From positions 1 through 64,000 of the forward strand of contig NZ_AVPT01000011.1 of the NCBI RefSeq assembly GCF_000768335.1: DNA of 64,000 bases, in the 5' to 3' direction. Position 1 is the first letter of the stretch, and every line of letters begins with the position of its first letter. The notes below the pieces were generated by a model. It saw only the letters and a program-made list of their open reading frames with translations, did not search any database and was not told where the DNA came from. The stretch comes from Lysobacter arseniciresistens ZS79. GTDB lineage: Bacteria; Pseudomonadota; Gammaproteobacteria; Xanthomonadales; Xanthomonadaceae. The translations under genes were made by a program, and so were the position numbers. Below are positions 54,168 through 64,000 of the stretch, piece by piece.

Positions 54168-55139
54168 GTGAGCCTGGCTTTGGTCGCCGAACTGGCGCTG
54201 CTGCGAGCCGGTGCAGCGACGGTCGCGGTGGCGCTGGACGCGATGTTCGGTGAGCCGCGCCGTGGCCATCCGCTGGTCGGCTTCGGCCGGCTGACCGGCT
54301 GGATCGAACGCCGGCTGTACCGCGACCACCGGTTGGCCGGGGTGCTGGCCTGGTCGTGCGCGGTGCTGCCGCTGGTGGCGTTGGCCGCGGCGGTGGAGTG
54401 GTTTGCGCAGGCCGGGTCGCCGTGGGTCGCGGCGGCGCTGGGCGCGCTGGTGCTGGCGCTGGCGATCGGCCATCGCAGCCTGGGCGAGCACGCCGCGCCG
54501 GTCGCCGCCGCGCTGGAGGCCGGAGACCTGGATGCGGCGCGCGGCGCGGTCGCACGCATGGTCAGCCGCGACACCGTGGCGCTGGACGCCACCCAGACCG
54601 CCGCGGCGACGACCGAGTCGGTGCTGGAAAACGGCTGCGACGCGGTGTTCGGCGCGCTGTTCTGGTTCGTCCTGCTGGGGCTGCCGGGGGTGGTGCTGTA
54701 CCGGCTCGCCAACACCCTCGACGCGATGTGGGGGTACCGCGACGCGCGCTACCGCCGCTTCGGCTGGGCGGCGGCACGGATCGACGACGGACTCAACCTG
54801 CTGCCGGCGCGGCTGACCGCGCTGGCGTATGCGCTGTGCGGGCACACCCCGGGCGCGCTGCGCTGCTGGTTGGCGCAGGCGCGGCACTGGAAGAGCCCCA
54901 ACGCCGGCCCGGTGATGGCCGCCGGTGCCGGTGCGATCGGCGTGCGGCTGGGGGGAGCGGCGCCGTATCACGGCCGCTGGCTGACGCGGCCGGAGCTGGG
55001 CGCGGGCGGGCCGGCCGGAGCGGTGTCGATCCGGCGCGCGCTGCGGCTGGTGCGCGACGCGTTGCTGGCCTGGCTGCTGGCGCTCTGGGCGGTCGCCATC
55101 GCCTTGAACTGGGCCGTGCCCGGGGGGCTGCATGCTTGA
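54168..55139 (+). CDS. cbiB: Adenosylcobinamide-phosphate synthase CbiB
   Basis: Integral membrane enzyme that joins aminopropanol (or its phosphate) to adenosylcobyric acid. The 323 residues have several hydrophobic segments plus family blocks: [17 protein letters not shown] at the start, [35 protein letters not shown] and [13 protein letters not shown] 54168 is the start, 10 bases after cobB. It is called CobD in the Pseudomonas nomenclature. It overlaps the following gene by 8 bp, and that gene makes its aminopropanol phosphate substrate. Confidence 0.93.
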   Translation: MSLALVAELALLRAGAATVAVALDAMFGEPRRGHPLVGFGRLTGWIERRLYRDHRLAGVLAWSCAVLPLVALAAAVEWFAQAGSPWVAAALGALVLALAIGHRSLGEHAAPVAAALEAGDLDAARGAVARMVSRDTVALDATQTAAATTESVLENGCDAVFGALFWFVLLGLPGVVLYRLANTLDAMWGYRDARYRRFGWAAARIDDGLNLLPARLTALAYALCGHTPGALRCWLAQARHWKSPNAGPVMAAGAGAIGVRLGGAAPYHGRWLTRPELGAGGPAGAVSIRRALRLVRDALLAWLLALWAVAIALNWAVPGGLHA

Positions 55140-56115
55140 GCACGGGGGGCGCCTGCTGCGCGCCGCACGCCAGTACCGGATCGACCCGTCGCAATGGCTG
55201 GACCTGTCGACCGGCATCAACCCGGAAGGCTGGCCGGTGCCGCCGATCCCGGCGCGGGCCTGGCAGCGCCTGCCGGAAGACGACGACGGCCTCGCGGACG
55301 TCGCGCGCGACTACTACGGCGCGCCGTCGCTGCTGCCGGTGGCCGGCTCGCAGGCGGCGATCCAGATGCTGCCGCGGCTGCGCGCGCCTTCGCGGGTCGC
55401 GGTGCTGGCGCCCGGCTACGCCGAGCACGCACACGCCTGGCAGCGCGCCGGCCACGCGGTGGAGCGGCTGCCGGCGGTGGACGTCTTCGCCCGCGCGGTG
55501 GAGTTCGACGTCGTCGTGCTGATCCACCCCAACAATCCCGGCGGCGAGCGGTTCGATGTCGCCGTGCTGCTGCAGTTGCACGCCGCGCTCGCCGCGCGCG
55601 GGGGCTGGCTGGTGGTCGACGAGGCGTTCATGGACGCCGACCCCGACCACAGCCTGTGCCCGCACAGCGACCGCGAGGGGCTGGTGGTGCTGCGCTCGGT
55701 CGGCAAGTTCTTCGGCCTGGCCGGTGCGCGGGTCGGCTTCGCCTGTGCCGCGCCGGCGCTGCTGGACGCGCTGCGCGAGCGGCTCGGGCCGTGGACGCTG
55801 ACGGGCCCCGCCCGCTTCGTCGTCGGCCGGGCGCTGGCCGACCGCGACTGGCACGCCCGCGCGCGCACCGCGCTGGCCGGCCGCAGCGCCCGGCTTTCCG
55901 CGCTGCTGGCGAGCCACGGGCTGGCGCCCGACGGCGGCTGCGCGTTCTTCCACTGGCGCCGCGACGCCCGCGCCGCGCGGCTGCACGACGCGCTGGCCCG
56001 GCGCGGCATCCTGGTGCGGCATTTCGATGCGCCGGCCAGCCTGCGCTTCGGCCTGCCGCGCGACGACGGCGACTTCGACCGGCTCGACGCGGCGCTGGCG
56101 GCGGTGACGGCATGA
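55132..56115 (+). CDS. cobD: L-threonine-O-3-phosphate decarboxylase CobD (CobC)
   Basis: PLP enzyme of the class I aminotransferase fold that makes (R)-1-amino-2-propanol phosphate for the nucleotide loop linker. The 327 residues begin [14 protein letters not shown], have [23 protein letters not shown] and the PLP lysine in [16 protein letters not shown]. Named CobD in Salmonella and CobC in Pseudomonas denitrificans. It overlaps cbiB by 8 bp and cobQ by ATGA. No threonine kinase PduX was seen here. Confidence 0.92.
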   Translation: MLEHGGRLLRAARQYRIDPSQWLDLSTGINPEGWPVPPIPARAWQRLPEDDDGLADVARDYYGAPSLLPVAGSQAAIQMLPRLRAPSRVAVLAPGYAEHAHAWQRAGHAVERLPAVDVFARAVEFDVVVLIHPNNPGGERFDVAVLLQLHAALAARGGWLVVDEAFMDADPDHSLCPHSDREGLVVLRSVGKFFGLAGARVGFACAAPALLDALRERLGPWTLTGPARFVVGRALADRDWHARARTALAGRSARLSALLASHGLAPDGGCAFFHWRRDARAARLHDALARRGILVRHFDAPASLRFGLPRDDGDFDRLDAALAAVTA

Positions 56116-57608
56116 GCGCGCGCGTACTGATGGTGCAGGGCTGCACCTCCGATGCCGGCAAGAGCGCGCTGGTCACCGCCCTGTGCCGCTGGGCCCGTCG
56201 CCGCGGCCTGTCGGTGGCGCCGTTCAAGCCGCAGAACATGGCCCTGAACGCCGCGGTGACCGTGGATGGCGGCGAGATCGGCCGCGCCCAGGCGGTGCAG
56301 GCGCAGGCCTGCGGCCTCGAGCCGCACACCGACTTCAACCCGGTGCTGCTCAAGCCGTCCAGCGACACCGGCGCGCAGGTGATCGTGCACGGCCAGCCGG
56401 TCGGCAACATGGACGCGGTGCGCTATCACGGCTACAAGCCGCGGGCCTTCGAGGCGGTGCTGGCCTCGCACGCGCGGCTGGCGGCGCGGCATGACGCGGT
56501 GATCGTGGAAGGCGCCGGCAGCCCGGCGGAGATCAACCTGCGCGAGCACGACATCGCCAACATGGGCTACGCCGAGGCGGTCGACTGCCCGGTGCTGCTG
56601 GTGGCCGACATCGACCGCGGCGGGGTGTTCGCCCACCTCGTCGGGACCCTGGCGCTGCTGTCGGACAGCGAGCGCGCGCGGGTGGCGGGCTTCGTCATCA
56701 ACCGCTTCCGCGGCGACATCGCGCTGCTGCAGCCGGGGCTGGACTGGCTGGCCCGGCACACCGGCAAGCCGGTGCTGGGGGTGCTGCCGTTCCTGCAGGG
56801 CCTGCACCTGGAGGCCGAGGACGGCCTGCCGGGCGCGGCCGCAAGTGGCGCCGCGGGCGTACCGGCGCGGCTGCAGGTGGTGGTGCCGGCGCTGCCGCGG
56901 ATCAGCAACCACACCGATCTGGACGCATTGCGCGCGCATCCGCAGGTCGAGCTGCACGTGGTCGGGCCCGGCCGCGCGCCGCCGCCGGCCGACCTGATCG
57001 TGCTGCCCGGCTCCAAGGCGGTGCGCGCCGACCTGGCGTGGCTGCGCGCGCAGGGCTGGGAGCCGCTGATCGCCCGCCACCTGCGCCACGGCGGCAAGCT
57101 GCTGGGCATCTGCGGCGGGCTGCAGATGCTCGGCCGCGCGGTGCACGATCCGCTCGGCATCGAAGGCCCCGCCGGGTCCAGCGCCGGCCTGGGCTGGCTG
57201 GCGCTGGAGACCACGCTCGAAGCCGGCAAGCAGCTGCGCAACGCGCGCGGGCGGCTGCAACTGCCGGGGGCCGACGCGACGGTGCCGGTGCACGGCTACG
57301 AGATCCACTGCGGCCGCAGCGAAGGCCCGGCGCTGGACCGCCCGCTGCTGCGGTTCGACGACGGCCGTGACGACGGCGCCCGCTGCGCCGACGGCCAGGT
57401 GCTGGGCTGCTACCTGCACGGGCTGTTCGACGCCCCGCCGGCGCTGGACGCGCTGCTGCGCTGGGCCGGACTGCGCGAGGTGCAGCCGCTCGACATCCAC
57501 GCCCTGCGCGAGGCCTCGATCGAGCGCCTGGCCGACGCGGTCGAGGCGCACCTGGACACCGCCGCGCTGTCGCGGCTGCTCGGCCTGGAGGCGTTGTGCG
57601 AAGCCTGA
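56112..57608 (+). CDS. cobQ: Cobyric acid synthase CobQ
   Basis: Amidates carboxylates b, d, e and g to give adenosylcobyric acid. The 498 residues have an N-terminal ATPase ([44 protein letters not shown]) and a C-terminal glutaminase with Cys in [10 protein letters not shown] and later GYEIHCGRS and YLHGLFD. Start at ATG 56112, overlapping cobD. The end overlaps cobU by 13 bp. Fully intact. Confidence 0.95.
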   Translation: MSARVLMVQGCTSDAGKSALVTALCRWARRRGLSVAPFKPQNMALNAAVTVDGGEIGRAQAVQAQACGLEPHTDFNPVLLKPSSDTGAQVIVHGQPVGNMDAVRYHGYKPRAFEAVLASHARLAARHDAVIVEGAGSPAEINLREHDIANMGYAEAVDCPVLLVADIDRGGVFAHLVGTLALLSDSERARVAGFVINRFRGDIALLQPGLDWLARHTGKPVLGVLPFLQGLHLEAEDGLPGAAASGAAGVPARLQVVVPALPRISNHTDLDALRAHPQVELHVVGPGRAPPPADLIVLPGSKAVRADLAWLRAQGWEPLIARHLRHGGKLLGICGGLQMLGRAVHDPLGIEGPAGSSAGLGWLALETTLEAGKQLRNARGRLQLPGADATVPVHGYEIHCGRSEGPALDRPLLRFDDGRDDGARCADGQVLGCYLHGLFDAPPALDALLRWAGLREVQPLDIHALREASIERLADAVEAHLDTAALSRLLGLEALCEA

Positions 57609-58120
57609 TCCTCGGCGGCGCCCGATCGGGCAAGAGCGCGCTGGCCGAGCGCCTGGCCGCCGGATTCGACGACGTGGTCTACATCGCCACCGCCCGCCGC
57701 GAGCCCGGCGACGCCGAGATGGCCGAACGCATCGCCCACCACCGCGAGCGCCGCCCCGCGCACTGGGGCTGCATCGAGGAGCCGCTGGCACTGGCCGCGA
57801 CCCTGCACGCACAGGCCCGGCCCGGCCGCTGCCTGCTGGTCGACTGCCTCAACCTGTGGCTGAGCAACCTGCTGCTCGACCCCGGCGACGGCCGCTTCGC
57901 ACGTGAGCGCGCGGCGCTGCTGCAGGCGCTGCCGGACCTGCCCGGCGCGACCGTGCTGGTCGGCAACGAGGTCGGCATGGGGCTGGTGCCGATGGGGGAA
58001 CTGCCGCGCCGCTTCGTCGATGAAGCCGGCCGCCTGCACCAGGATCTTGCCGCCCGCTGCGAGCGGGTGGTGTTCGTCGCGGCCGGACTGCCGCTGGCAC
58101 TGAAAGGAGCCCTGCCATGA
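57596..58120 (+). CDS. cobU: Adenosylcobinamide kinase/guanylyltransferase CobU (CobP)
   Basis: Bifunctional enzyme that phosphorylates adenosylcobinamide and adds GMP, giving AdoCbi-GDP. The 174 residues carry the P-loop [10 protein letters not shown], the HHRERRP segment with the GMP-accepting histidine, and the [11 protein letters not shown] block. The start is GTG 57596 inside cobQ, and the stop overlaps the cobT ATG. It allows salvage of cobinamide taken up from outside. Confidence 0.93.
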   Translation: MRSLILGGARSGKSALAERLAAGFDDVVYIATARREPGDAEMAERIAHHRERRPAHWGCIEEPLALAATLHAQARPGRCLLVDCLNLWLSNLLLDPGDGRFARERAALLQALPDLPGATVLVGNEVGMGLVPMGELPRRFVDEAGRLHQDLAARCERVVFVAAGLPLALKGALP

Positions 58121-59178
58121 ACCACCAGCCGCTGCGCGCCGCCTGCATGCAGCCCGACGCCGCGATGGAAGCCGTCGCGCGCGCGCACCAGACACGCCTG
58201 ACCAAGCCGCCGGGCTCGCTCGGCCGGCTGGAGGACGCCGCGGTGCAGCTGGCCGCGCTCCAGCGCACCGCACGGCCGCGGGCCGGGCGGGTGTGGATCA
58301 GCGTGTTCGCCGCCGACCACGGCGTGGCCGACGAGGGCGTGTCGGCCTTCCCGCAGGTGGTGACCGGCGAGATGGTGCGCAACTTCGTCGCTGGCGGCGC
58401 CGCGATCAGCGTGCTGGCACGCGAACTGGGCGCGCGGCTGGAGGTGGTCAACCTCGGCCTGGTCAACGACCCCGGCGAGCTGGATGGCGTGCGCCGCGCG
58501 GTGATCGCCGCGGCCAGCGACAACTTCTGCAACGGCCCGGCGATGACCCCGGCGCAACTGCAGGCGGCGCTGGCCGCCGGCGCCGACAGCGTCGCCGTCG
58601 CGCTTGCCGACGGCAGCGACCTCTTCATCGGCGGCGAGATGGGCATCGCCAACACCACCACCGCCACCGCGCTGGCCTGCGCCCTGCTGGGCCTGCCGCC
58701 GGAACGGCTGGCCGGCGCCGGTACCGGGCTGGACGCCGCCGGCATCCGCCACAAGGCATCGGTGGTCGCGCGCGCGCTGCAGCGCCACGCCGGTGCCGGC
58801 GACGCGCTGGAGCAGCTGCGCTGCCTCGGCGGCTTCGAGATCGCCGCGCTCGCCGGCGCCTTCATCGCCGCCGCGCAGGCCGGCCTGCCGGTGTTGGTCG
58901 ATGGCTACATCACCACGGTCGCGGCGCTGGCCGCGGTGCGGATCAACCCGGGCGTGCGGCCGTGGCTGCTGTTCGGCCACCGCTCGCGCGAGCGCGGCCA
59001 CGACGCGGTGTTGGCCGCGCTGCAGGCCGAGCCGCTGCTCGACCTCGGCATGCGCCTGGGCGAAGCCAGCGGCGCGGCGGGCGCGGTGCCGCTGCTGCGC
59101 CTGGCGTGCGCGCTGCACGCGACCATGGCGACCTTCGAACAGGCCGGCGTGTCCGATGCGACGGGAGCACGCGGATGA
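58117..59178 (+). CDS. cobT: Nicotinate-nucleotide:dimethylbenzimidazole phosphoribosyltransferase CobT
   Basis: Activates the lower-ligand base to alpha-ribazole phosphate. The 353 residues show [13 protein letters not shown], the [15 protein letters not shown] block, [12 protein letters not shown] and the catalytic glutamate in [11 protein letters not shown]. Length is normal. It overlaps cobU and cobC by ATGA. No BluB (dimethylbenzimidazole synthase) gene lies in the window, so the base must come from elsewhere in the genome or from outside. Confidence 0.95.
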   Translation: MNHQPLRAACMQPDAAMEAVARAHQTRLTKPPGSLGRLEDAAVQLAALQRTARPRAGRVWISVFAADHGVADEGVSAFPQVVTGEMVRNFVAGGAAISVLARELGARLEVVNLGLVNDPGELDGVRRAVIAAASDNFCNGPAMTPAQLQAALAAGADSVAVALADGSDLFIGGEMGIANTTTATALACALLGLPPERLAGAGTGLDAAGIRHKASVVARALQRHAGAGDALEQLRCLGGFEIAALAGAFIAAAQAGLPVLVDGYITTVAALAAVRINPGVRPWLLFGHRSRERGHDAVLAALQAEPLLDLGMRLGEASGAAGAVPLLRLACALHATMATFEQAGVSDATGARG

Positions 59179-59762
59179 TCGAACTGATGCGCCACGGCGA
59201 CACCGGCCAGCGCAGCTACCGCGGCCGGATCGACGATCCGCTGACCGACCTCGGCTGGGCGCAGCTGCGCGCCGCCGTCGCCGGGCGCGCCTGGGGACTG
59301 GTGGTGTCGTCGAGCCTGCAGCGCTGCGCCGCCTTCGCGCGCGAGCTGGCCGGGGCCCGCGGCGTGCCGCTGCAACTGGACCCGCGCCTGGTCGAATACC
59401 ACTTCGGCGACTGGCAGGGCGTGCCGATCGAGCAGATCGACGCGACCGACGGCGCCGCGCTGGGCCGCTTCTGGGCCGACCCGGTCGCGCACCCGCCGCC
59501 GGGGGCCGAGACCTTCGCGCAGTTCCGCGAGCGGCTGTCGGCCGCGCTCGACGACGTGGCCGCGCAGGCGCAGGGCCGTCGCGTGCTGGTGGTCACCCAT
59601 GGCGGCGCGATCCGGCTGCTGCGCTGCGTCGCCGAGCGCCGCGATTTCGGCGACATGGCCGGCATCGACGTGGCGCATGCCTCGCTGCATCCGCTGGCAT
59701 GGCCGCCGCGGCAGGGCACGGCCGACGCGGGCGGCGCGCCGCAGCGTCGGGCGCTGGCGTGA
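59175..59762 (+). CDS. cobC: Alpha-ribazole phosphatase CobC (histidine phosphatase family)
   Basis: Removes phosphate from alpha-ribazole-5'-phosphate or adenosylcobalamin phosphate. The 195-residue product begins with the phosphohistidine motif LMRHGDTG and keeps [10 protein letters not shown] and the second catalytic histidine in [11 protein letters not shown]. The branch is a phosphoglycerate-mutase-like fold; assignment to CobC rests on position between cobT and cobS. ATG 59175 overlaps the cobT stop, and the end overlaps the cobS GTG. Confidence 0.88.
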   Translation: MIELMRHGDTGQRSYRGRIDDPLTDLGWAQLRAAVAGRAWGLVVSSSLQRCAAFARELAGARGVPLQLDPRLVEYHFGDWQGVPIEQIDATDGAALGRFWADPVAHPPPGAETFAQFRERLSAALDDVAAQAQGRRVLVVTHGGAIRLLRCVAERRDFGDMAGIDVAHASLHPLAWPPRQGTADAGGAPQRRALA

Positions 59763-60520
59763 TCGGCTCCGGGTTGCGCGGCCTGCTGGTCGCGGTCGGG
59801 TTCATGACCCGCATCCCGGTGCCGCCGCGGGTGTTCGGCGACGCCCGCGCGCAGGCGTTGTCGCTGGCCTGGTACCCGGCGGTCGGCCTGCTGCTGGGGG
59901 CGGTGCTGCTGGCGCTGGCGTGGGTGCTGTCGGGGCTGTCGCCGCTGCTGCAGGGCGCGCTGCTGCTGCTGGCCTGGACCGGGCTGACCGGGGCGATGCA
60001 CCTGGACGGGCTGGCCGACAGCGCCGACGCCTGGGTCGGCGGCATGGCCGGCGACGTCGACGCGCGCCGCGAGCGCACGCTGGCGATCATGAAGGACCCA
60101 CGGTGCGGGCCGGTCGGCGTGGTCGTGCTGGGCCTGCTGCTGCTGCTCAAGTTCGCCGCGCTGGCGAGCCTGCCGGCGACGGCGTGGCCGGCACTGCTGC
60201 TGGCGCCGCTGCTGGCCCGGGCGGTGCTGGTGCCGGCGTTCACCCGCCTGCCGTACCTGCGCTGCGGCGGGCTTGGCGCGGCCCTGCCGGGGGCGCCGCG
60301 GGCCGCGTGCGTGCTGTCGCTGCTGGCGAGCGTGGCGGTGTGCGCGGCGGCCGGTTGGCGCGGCGTGCTTGCGATCGCGGTGGCGGCGCTGGTGTACGCC
60401 GGCTGGCGCCGGGCCTGCCTGCGCCGGCTGGGCGGGATCACCGGCGATACCGCCGGTGCCCTGATCGAACTGGTCGAGGCCGCCGTGCTGGTGGCGCTGG
60501 TGTCGGCCGCCGCGGTTTAG
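59759..60520 (+). CDS. cobS: Cobalamin synthase CobS
   Basis: Integral membrane enzyme joining AdoCbi-GDP with alpha-ribazole (phosphate) to complete cobalamin. The 253 residues are mostly hydrophobic with the conserved acidic motif HLDGLADSADAW and the GGITGDTAGALIELVE block near the C-terminus. The start is GTG 59759 overlapping cobC. Its TAG stop overlaps the stop of the converging antiporter gene by 2 bases, leaving no spacer for a terminator. Confidence 0.93.
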   Translation: MIGSGLRGLLVAVGFMTRIPVPPRVFGDARAQALSLAWYPAVGLLLGAVLLALAWVLSGLSPLLQGALLLLAWTGLTGAMHLDGLADSADAWVGGMAGDVDARRERTLAIMKDPRCGPVGVVVLGLLLLLKFAALASLPATAWPALLLAPLLARAVLVPAFTRLPYLRCGGLGAALPGAPRAACVLSLLASVAVCAAAGWRGVLAIAVAALVYAGWRRACLRRLGGITGDTAGALIELVEAAVLVALVSAAAV

Positions 60521-62202
60521 GCGACGGCCGGTGGCAGGTGGTGGTCGCCGCGGTAGGGCGGGGTCGCCATCACCATCTCGGCGAGGCTGTGGGCGAGCTC
60601 GCGTTCGGCCATCACCGCGGCGTCGGCGCCGTGCTCGAGCAGGTGGCGCAGCTCGGCGTCGGAGTGCGCGCGGGCGACGATGGTCAGCGCCGGGTTGATC
60701 TCGCGCAGCCGGGCGATGATTTCGCCGGCCTCCAGCGTGTTGGGGATCGCCAGCATGGCGGTGTGCGCGGTTTCCGGCCGGGCCTCGGCCAGCACCCGCT
60801 CGTTGACCGCGTTGCCGCGGATCGCCGGCACCCCGGCGGCGCGGGCACGCTCGATGATGTGGTCCTCGCCGTCGACCACCACCAGCGGTACGCCGCGCTC
60901 GGTCAGCAGCCGGCCCAGCTCGCTGCCCACGCGGCCGAAGCCGACCAGGATCACGTGGTCGCGCAGGTCCTCGGGCACCGGCGGCTCGACCGTGTACTGC
61001 ACCGGATCGGGCGCGGCCTGTCGCTTCTCGCGCGCGTCCAGCCAGGCGAACAGCAGCGGATTGGTGATGATCGACAGCAGCGCGCCGGCCAGCACCAGGT
61101 CCTGGCCTTCCTGCGGCAGCAACCCCAGCGCCAGGCCGAGGCCGGCGATGATGAAGGAGAACTCGCCGATCTGCGCCAGGCTGGTCGAGATCAGCGCCGC
61201 CGTGCCGTGCGGCTTGCCGAATACGCGCACGATCCCGTACGCCGCCACCGACTTGCCGACCACGATGATCAGGTAGGTCGCCAGCACCTCGCTCGGGTGC
61301 TCGATCAGGATCATCGGGTCGAACAGCATGCCGACCGAGACGAAGAACAGCACCGCGAACGCGTCGCGCAGCGGCAGCGTCTCGTTGGCCGCCTGGTGGC
61401 TGAACTCCGACTCGTTGAGCAGCATGCCGGCGAAGAACGCGCCCAGCGCGAACGACACGTCGAACAGCGCCGCCGAGCCGAACGCCACGCCCAGCGCGAT
61501 CGCCAGCACGCACAGGGTGAACAGCTCGCGCGAGCCGGAGCCGGCGACGCGCTCGAGGATCCACGGGATCACCCGGCGCCCGACGATCAGCATCACCGCC
61601 ATGAACGCGCCGACCTTGAGGAAGGTGGTGAACAGCGCCCCCGCGATCGACGGGCTGTCCTCGCCGCCGGCGCCCTGCAGTATCTCGGCCATCGCCGGCA
61701 TCAGCACCAGCGCCAGCACGCAGGCCAGGTCCTCGACGATCAGCCAGCCGACCGCGATATGGCCCCGGCGGGTGTCGACCAGCCGCCGGTCCTCCAGCGC
61801 CCGCAGCAGCACCACGGTGCTGGCGCACGACAGCGACAGGCCGAACACGATGCCGGCCGCGTGCGACCACCCCAGCCACCGCGCCAGGCCCCAGCCCAGC
61901 AGCGTCGCCACCGCGATCTGGGCGACGGCGCCGGGCAGGGCGATCGCCCGGACCGCCATCAGGTCGCGCCAGGAAAAATGCAGCCCGACCCCGAACATCA
62001 ACAGGATCACGCCGATCTCGGCCAGCTGCGGGGCCAGCTCCATGTCGCCGACGAAGCCCGGCGTGAACGGGCCGGCGACGATGCCGGCGACCAGGTAGCC
62101 GACCAGCGGCGACAGCCGCAGGCGTTGCGCGAGCGCGCCGAACACGAACGCCAGCACGAAACTGGCGACCAGGATGGTGATCAGGGAGGTTTCGTGCGGC
62201 AT
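60517..62202 (-). CDS. ybaL: YbaL-type monovalent cation/proton antiporter (CPA2)
   Basis: Inner-membrane antiporter of 561 residues. The N-terminal 390 residues form about 12 membrane segments, with family blocks such as GVILLMFGVGLHFSWRDLM and FDVSFALGAFFAGMLLNESE. The C-terminal RCK domain (about 415-540) has the nucleotide-binding GFGRVGSELG. It matches E. coli YbaL closely along its whole length, and is related to KefB and KefC. It probably exchanges potassium or sodium for protons. Divergent from an ABC-F gene, as kefB/kefG and yheS are in E. coli. Start at ATG 62202. Confidence 0.9.
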   Translation of the reverse strand: MPHETSLITILVASFVLAFVFGALAQRLRLSPLVGYLVAGIVAGPFTPGFVGDMELAPQLAEIGVILLMFGVGLHFSWRDLMAVRAIALPGAVAQIAVATLLGWGLARWLGWSHAAGIVFGLSLSCASTVVLLRALEDRRLVDTRRGHIAVGWLIVEDLACVLALVLMPAMAEILQGAGGEDSPSIAGALFTTFLKVGAFMAVMLIVGRRVIPWILERVAGSGSRELFTLCVLAIALGVAFGSAALFDVSFALGAFFAGMLLNESEFSHQAANETLPLRDAFAVLFFVSVGMLFDPMILIEHPSEVLATYLIIVVGKSVAAYGIVRVFGKPHGTAALISTSLAQIGEFSFIIAGLGLALGLLPQEGQDLVLAGALLSIITNPLLFAWLDAREKRQAAPDPVQYTVEPPVPEDLRDHVILVGFGRVGSELGRLLTERGVPLVVVDGEDHIIERARAAGVPAIRGNAVNERVLAEARPETAHTAMLAIPNTLEAGEIIARLREINPALTIVARAHSDAELRHLLEHGADAAVMAERELAHSLAEMVMATPPYRGDHHLPPAVA

Positions 62203-62287
62203 CGGGGTTCCGTCGGTCAGCGTTCCAGAATGTGGGGCGAGGTGGGCCGATGCAAGCCGGAACGCCTGTGGTGCAGGCTCCCACACG

Positions 62288-62293
62288 TACAAT
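62288..62293 (+). promoter_or_regulatory. -10 element for a likely leaderless ABC-F mRNA
   Basis: TACAAT ends 6 bases before the ATG of the next gene, so transcription would start at or near the A of the ATG. No ribosome site precedes the ATG, which agrees with a leaderless message. The -35 is not clear. Confidence 0.5.
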
Positions 62294-62299
62294 GACGGC

Positions 62300-64000
62300 A
62301 TGATTGCCTTCCGGGATTTCGCCCTCCGCCGCGGCGAGCGGCTGCTGCTGTCCGACGTCAACCTGGTCCTGCAGACCGGCTGGCGGGTGGGCGTGATCGG
62401 CCGCAACGGCACCGGCAAGTCGTCGCTGTTCGCCGCCCTCCAAGGCCGGCTGGAGGCCGACCGCGGCGACATCGACCTGTCCGGCAAGGTCCGGGTGGCC
62501 TCGGTCGCGCAGGAAACCCCGTCGCTGCCGGACCCGGCGATCGACTTCGTGCTGTCCGGCGACGCCGCCGTCCACGCCGCGATCCAGGCCGAGGCCAACG
62601 CCTTCGCCAACGAGGACTGGGAGGCTGTCGCCGAGGCCCACCAGCGGCTGGAGGAGCTCAACGGCTACGACGCCAGCGCCCGTGCCGGCAAGCTGCTGCA
62701 CGGCCTCGGCTTCGCCCCGGATACCCACCAGCAGCCGGTCAGCACCTTCTCCGGTGGCTGGCGGGTGCGGCTGAACCTGGCCCGTGCGCTGATGACGCCG
62801 TCGGACCTGCTGCTGCTGGACGAGCCGACCAACCACCTCGACCTCGACGCCGTGCTGTGGCTGGAGCAGTGGTTGCTGCGCTACCCCGGCACCCTGCTGC
62901 TGATCAGCCACGACCGCGAGTTCCTCGACGAGGTCACCACCAACACCCTGCACCTGCACGACGGCAAGGCGAAGCTCTACAGCGGCAACTACACCGCGTT
63001 CGAGCGCCAGCGCGCCGAGCACCTGCGCCTGCAGCAGATCGCCCACGAGAAGGAGCAGGCCGAGCGCGCCCACCTGCAGAGCTTCATCGACCGCTTCAAG
63101 GCCAAGGCCAGCAAGGCCAAGCAGGCGCAGTCGCGGATGAAGCGGCTGGCCAAGTTGGCCGGCACCGAAGCGGTGCGGGTGGAGCGCGCGCTGCGGATTG
63201 AACTGCCGGCGCCGGCGAAGCTGCCGCACGCGCTGCTGCGGCTGGAGCACGCCGACTGCGGCTACGGCGACGTCCGGATCCTCGAAGACGTCAGCCTGAT
63301 CCTCGAGGCCGGCGACCGCATCGCGCTGCTCGGGCCCAACGGCGCCGGCAAGTCGACCCTGGTGAAGTCGCTGGTCGGCGAACTGCCGCTGCTGGCCGGC
63401 GAGCGCGGCGGCCACCCGGACCTGCGGATCGGCTACTTCGCCCAGCACACGGTCGAGTCGCTGCGCGCCGGCGCCAGCCCGGTCGACCACCTGGCCGACA
63501 TCGCCCCGGGCGTGGCGACCCAGCAGCTGCGCGATTTCCTCGGCAAGTGGAACTTCCCCGGCGACCGTGCGTTCGAGTCGGTCGACGTGTTCTCCGGCGG
63601 CGAGCGCGCCCGCCTGGCGCTGGCGCTGATCGCATGGCGCCAGCCCAACGTGCTGCTGCTGGACGAGCCGACCAACCACCTCGACCTCGACATGCGCGAG
63701 GCGCTGGCCGAGGCGCTGGGCGAGTTCGACGGCGCGATCGTGCTGGTCAGCCACGACCGCCACCTGATCGGCCTGGTCTGCGACAGCTTCTGGCGGGTCG
63801 CCGACGGCGTCGCCCAGCCGTTCGACGGCGACCTCGACGAGTACGCCAGCTGGCTGCGCGCGCGTGACAGTTCCGGCGACGGCAAGGGCCGCTCGAAGGC
63901 GCCGCCGACGCCGGTACAGGCGCCCGACACCGCGGTGCCGGCCGCGCCGCGCAAGAGCAAGGGCAAGGGCAACCCGCACAAGCTGGCGAAGGCCGAGGCG
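62300..64000 (+). CDS. yheS: ABC-F ATPase, YheS-like, partial at the right edge
   Basis: Soluble tandem ATPase of the ABC-F family, which acts on ribosomes instead of membranes. In the 567 codons visible there are two ABC domains: Walker A GRNGTGKSS and GPNGAGKST, signatures FSGGW and FSGGER, and Walker B LLLLDEPTNHLDL twice. A linker rich in charged residues (about 235-300) lies between them, and a Lys-rich extension begins after about residue 540. This is the YheS pattern more than EttA or Uup. The frame is still open at 64000, so the C-terminus is missing. Confidence 0.9.
   Translation, partial: MIAFRDFALRRGERLLLSDVNLVLQTGWRVGVIGRNGTGKSSLFAALQGRLEADRGDIDLSGKVRVASVAQETPSLPDPAIDFVLSGDAAVHAAIQAEANAFANEDWEAVAEAHQRLEELNGYDASARAGKLLHGLGFAPDTHQQPVSTFSGGWRVRLNLARALMTPSDLLLLDEPTNHLDLDAVLWLEQWLLRYPGTLLLISHDREFLDEVTTNTLHLHDGKAKLYSGNYTAFERQRAEHLRLQQIAHEKEQAERAHLQSFIDRFKAKASKAKQAQSRMKRLAKLAGTEAVRVERALRIELPAPAKLPHALLRLEHADCGYGDVRILEDVSLILEAGDRIALLGPNGAGKSTLVKSLVGELPLLAGERGGHPDLRIGYFAQHTVESLRAGASPVDHLADIAPGVATQQLRDFLGKWNFPGDRAFESVDVFSGGERARLALALIAWRQPNVLLLDEPTNHLDLDMREALAEALGEFDGAIVLVSHDRHLIGLVCDSFWRVADGVAQPFDGDLDEYASWLRARDSSGDGKGRSKAPPTPVQAPDTAVPAAPRKSKGKGNPHKLAKAEA

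Noticed and set aside
59216-63979. Open frame of over 1,500 codons on the minus strand
   Set aside because: It runs antisense to cobC, cobS and yheS, and out of frame with ybaL. Composition is Arg/Ala/Gly-rich with no domains.

Overview
The window is very GC-rich chromosomal DNA from a gammaproteobacterium of the Xanthomonadaceae (Lysobacter/Luteimonas/Xanthomonas-like). This is inferred from gene content and order: a division and cell-wall (dcw) cluster that lacks murD between mraY and ftsW, the type IV pilus genes next to coaE and sucCD, the otsB-GH15-otsA trehalose operon, and REP palindromes with a GTAG foot. No tRNA, rRNA, CRISPR array or complete insertion sequence was seen.

Layout. 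(1) 1-12237: dcw cluster, all on the plus strand: ftsI (3' end), murE, murF, mraY, ftsW, murG, murC, ddlB, ftsQ, ftsA, ftsZ. Every junction up to ftsA is a start/stop overlap, which suggests translational coupling. (2) 12286-19017: a hairpin, lpxC, a structured AT-rich spacer, dciA (minus strand), an M23 peptidase, secA, and a Nudix hydrolase fused to a degenerate ThiE-like domain. (3) 19074-24800: coaE, pilD, pilC, pilB and pilA on the minus strand, with two REP doublets around coaE and a sigma-54-type promoter in front of pilA. (4) 24800-26600: accessory DNA holding a ParD/ParE-type toxin-antitoxin pair and an ATPase gene that has lost its P-loop end. (5) 26605-35799: pilR and pilS, separated by a type VI secretion cassette (vgrG, DUF4123 adaptor, DUF3304 lipoprotein, DUF2235 phospholipase-like effector). 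(6) 35990-49204: housekeeping genes sucC, sucD, nadE, bamD, rluD, pgeF, the otsB-GH15-otsA operon, and clpB behind a sigma-32-type promoter. (7) 49276-60520: a cobalamin riboswitch followed by btuB, a BtuM-like membrane protein, cobO, cobB, cbiB, cobD, cobQ, cobU, cobT, cobC and cobS, a B12 uptake and late-assembly unit. (8) 60517-64000: a YbaL-type cation/proton antiporter, divergent from a YheS-type ABC-F ATPase that runs off the window.

How they work together. Regions 1 and 2 build peptidoglycan precursors, drive division and start lipid A synthesis and protein export. Regions 3 and 5 make and regulate type IV pili; PilS/PilR should act through the sigma-54 promoter of pilA. The two accessory insertions both fall inside this pilus neighbourhood, which looks like an insertion hot spot. 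Region 7 is likely a salvage pathway, since no corrin-ring genes are present here.
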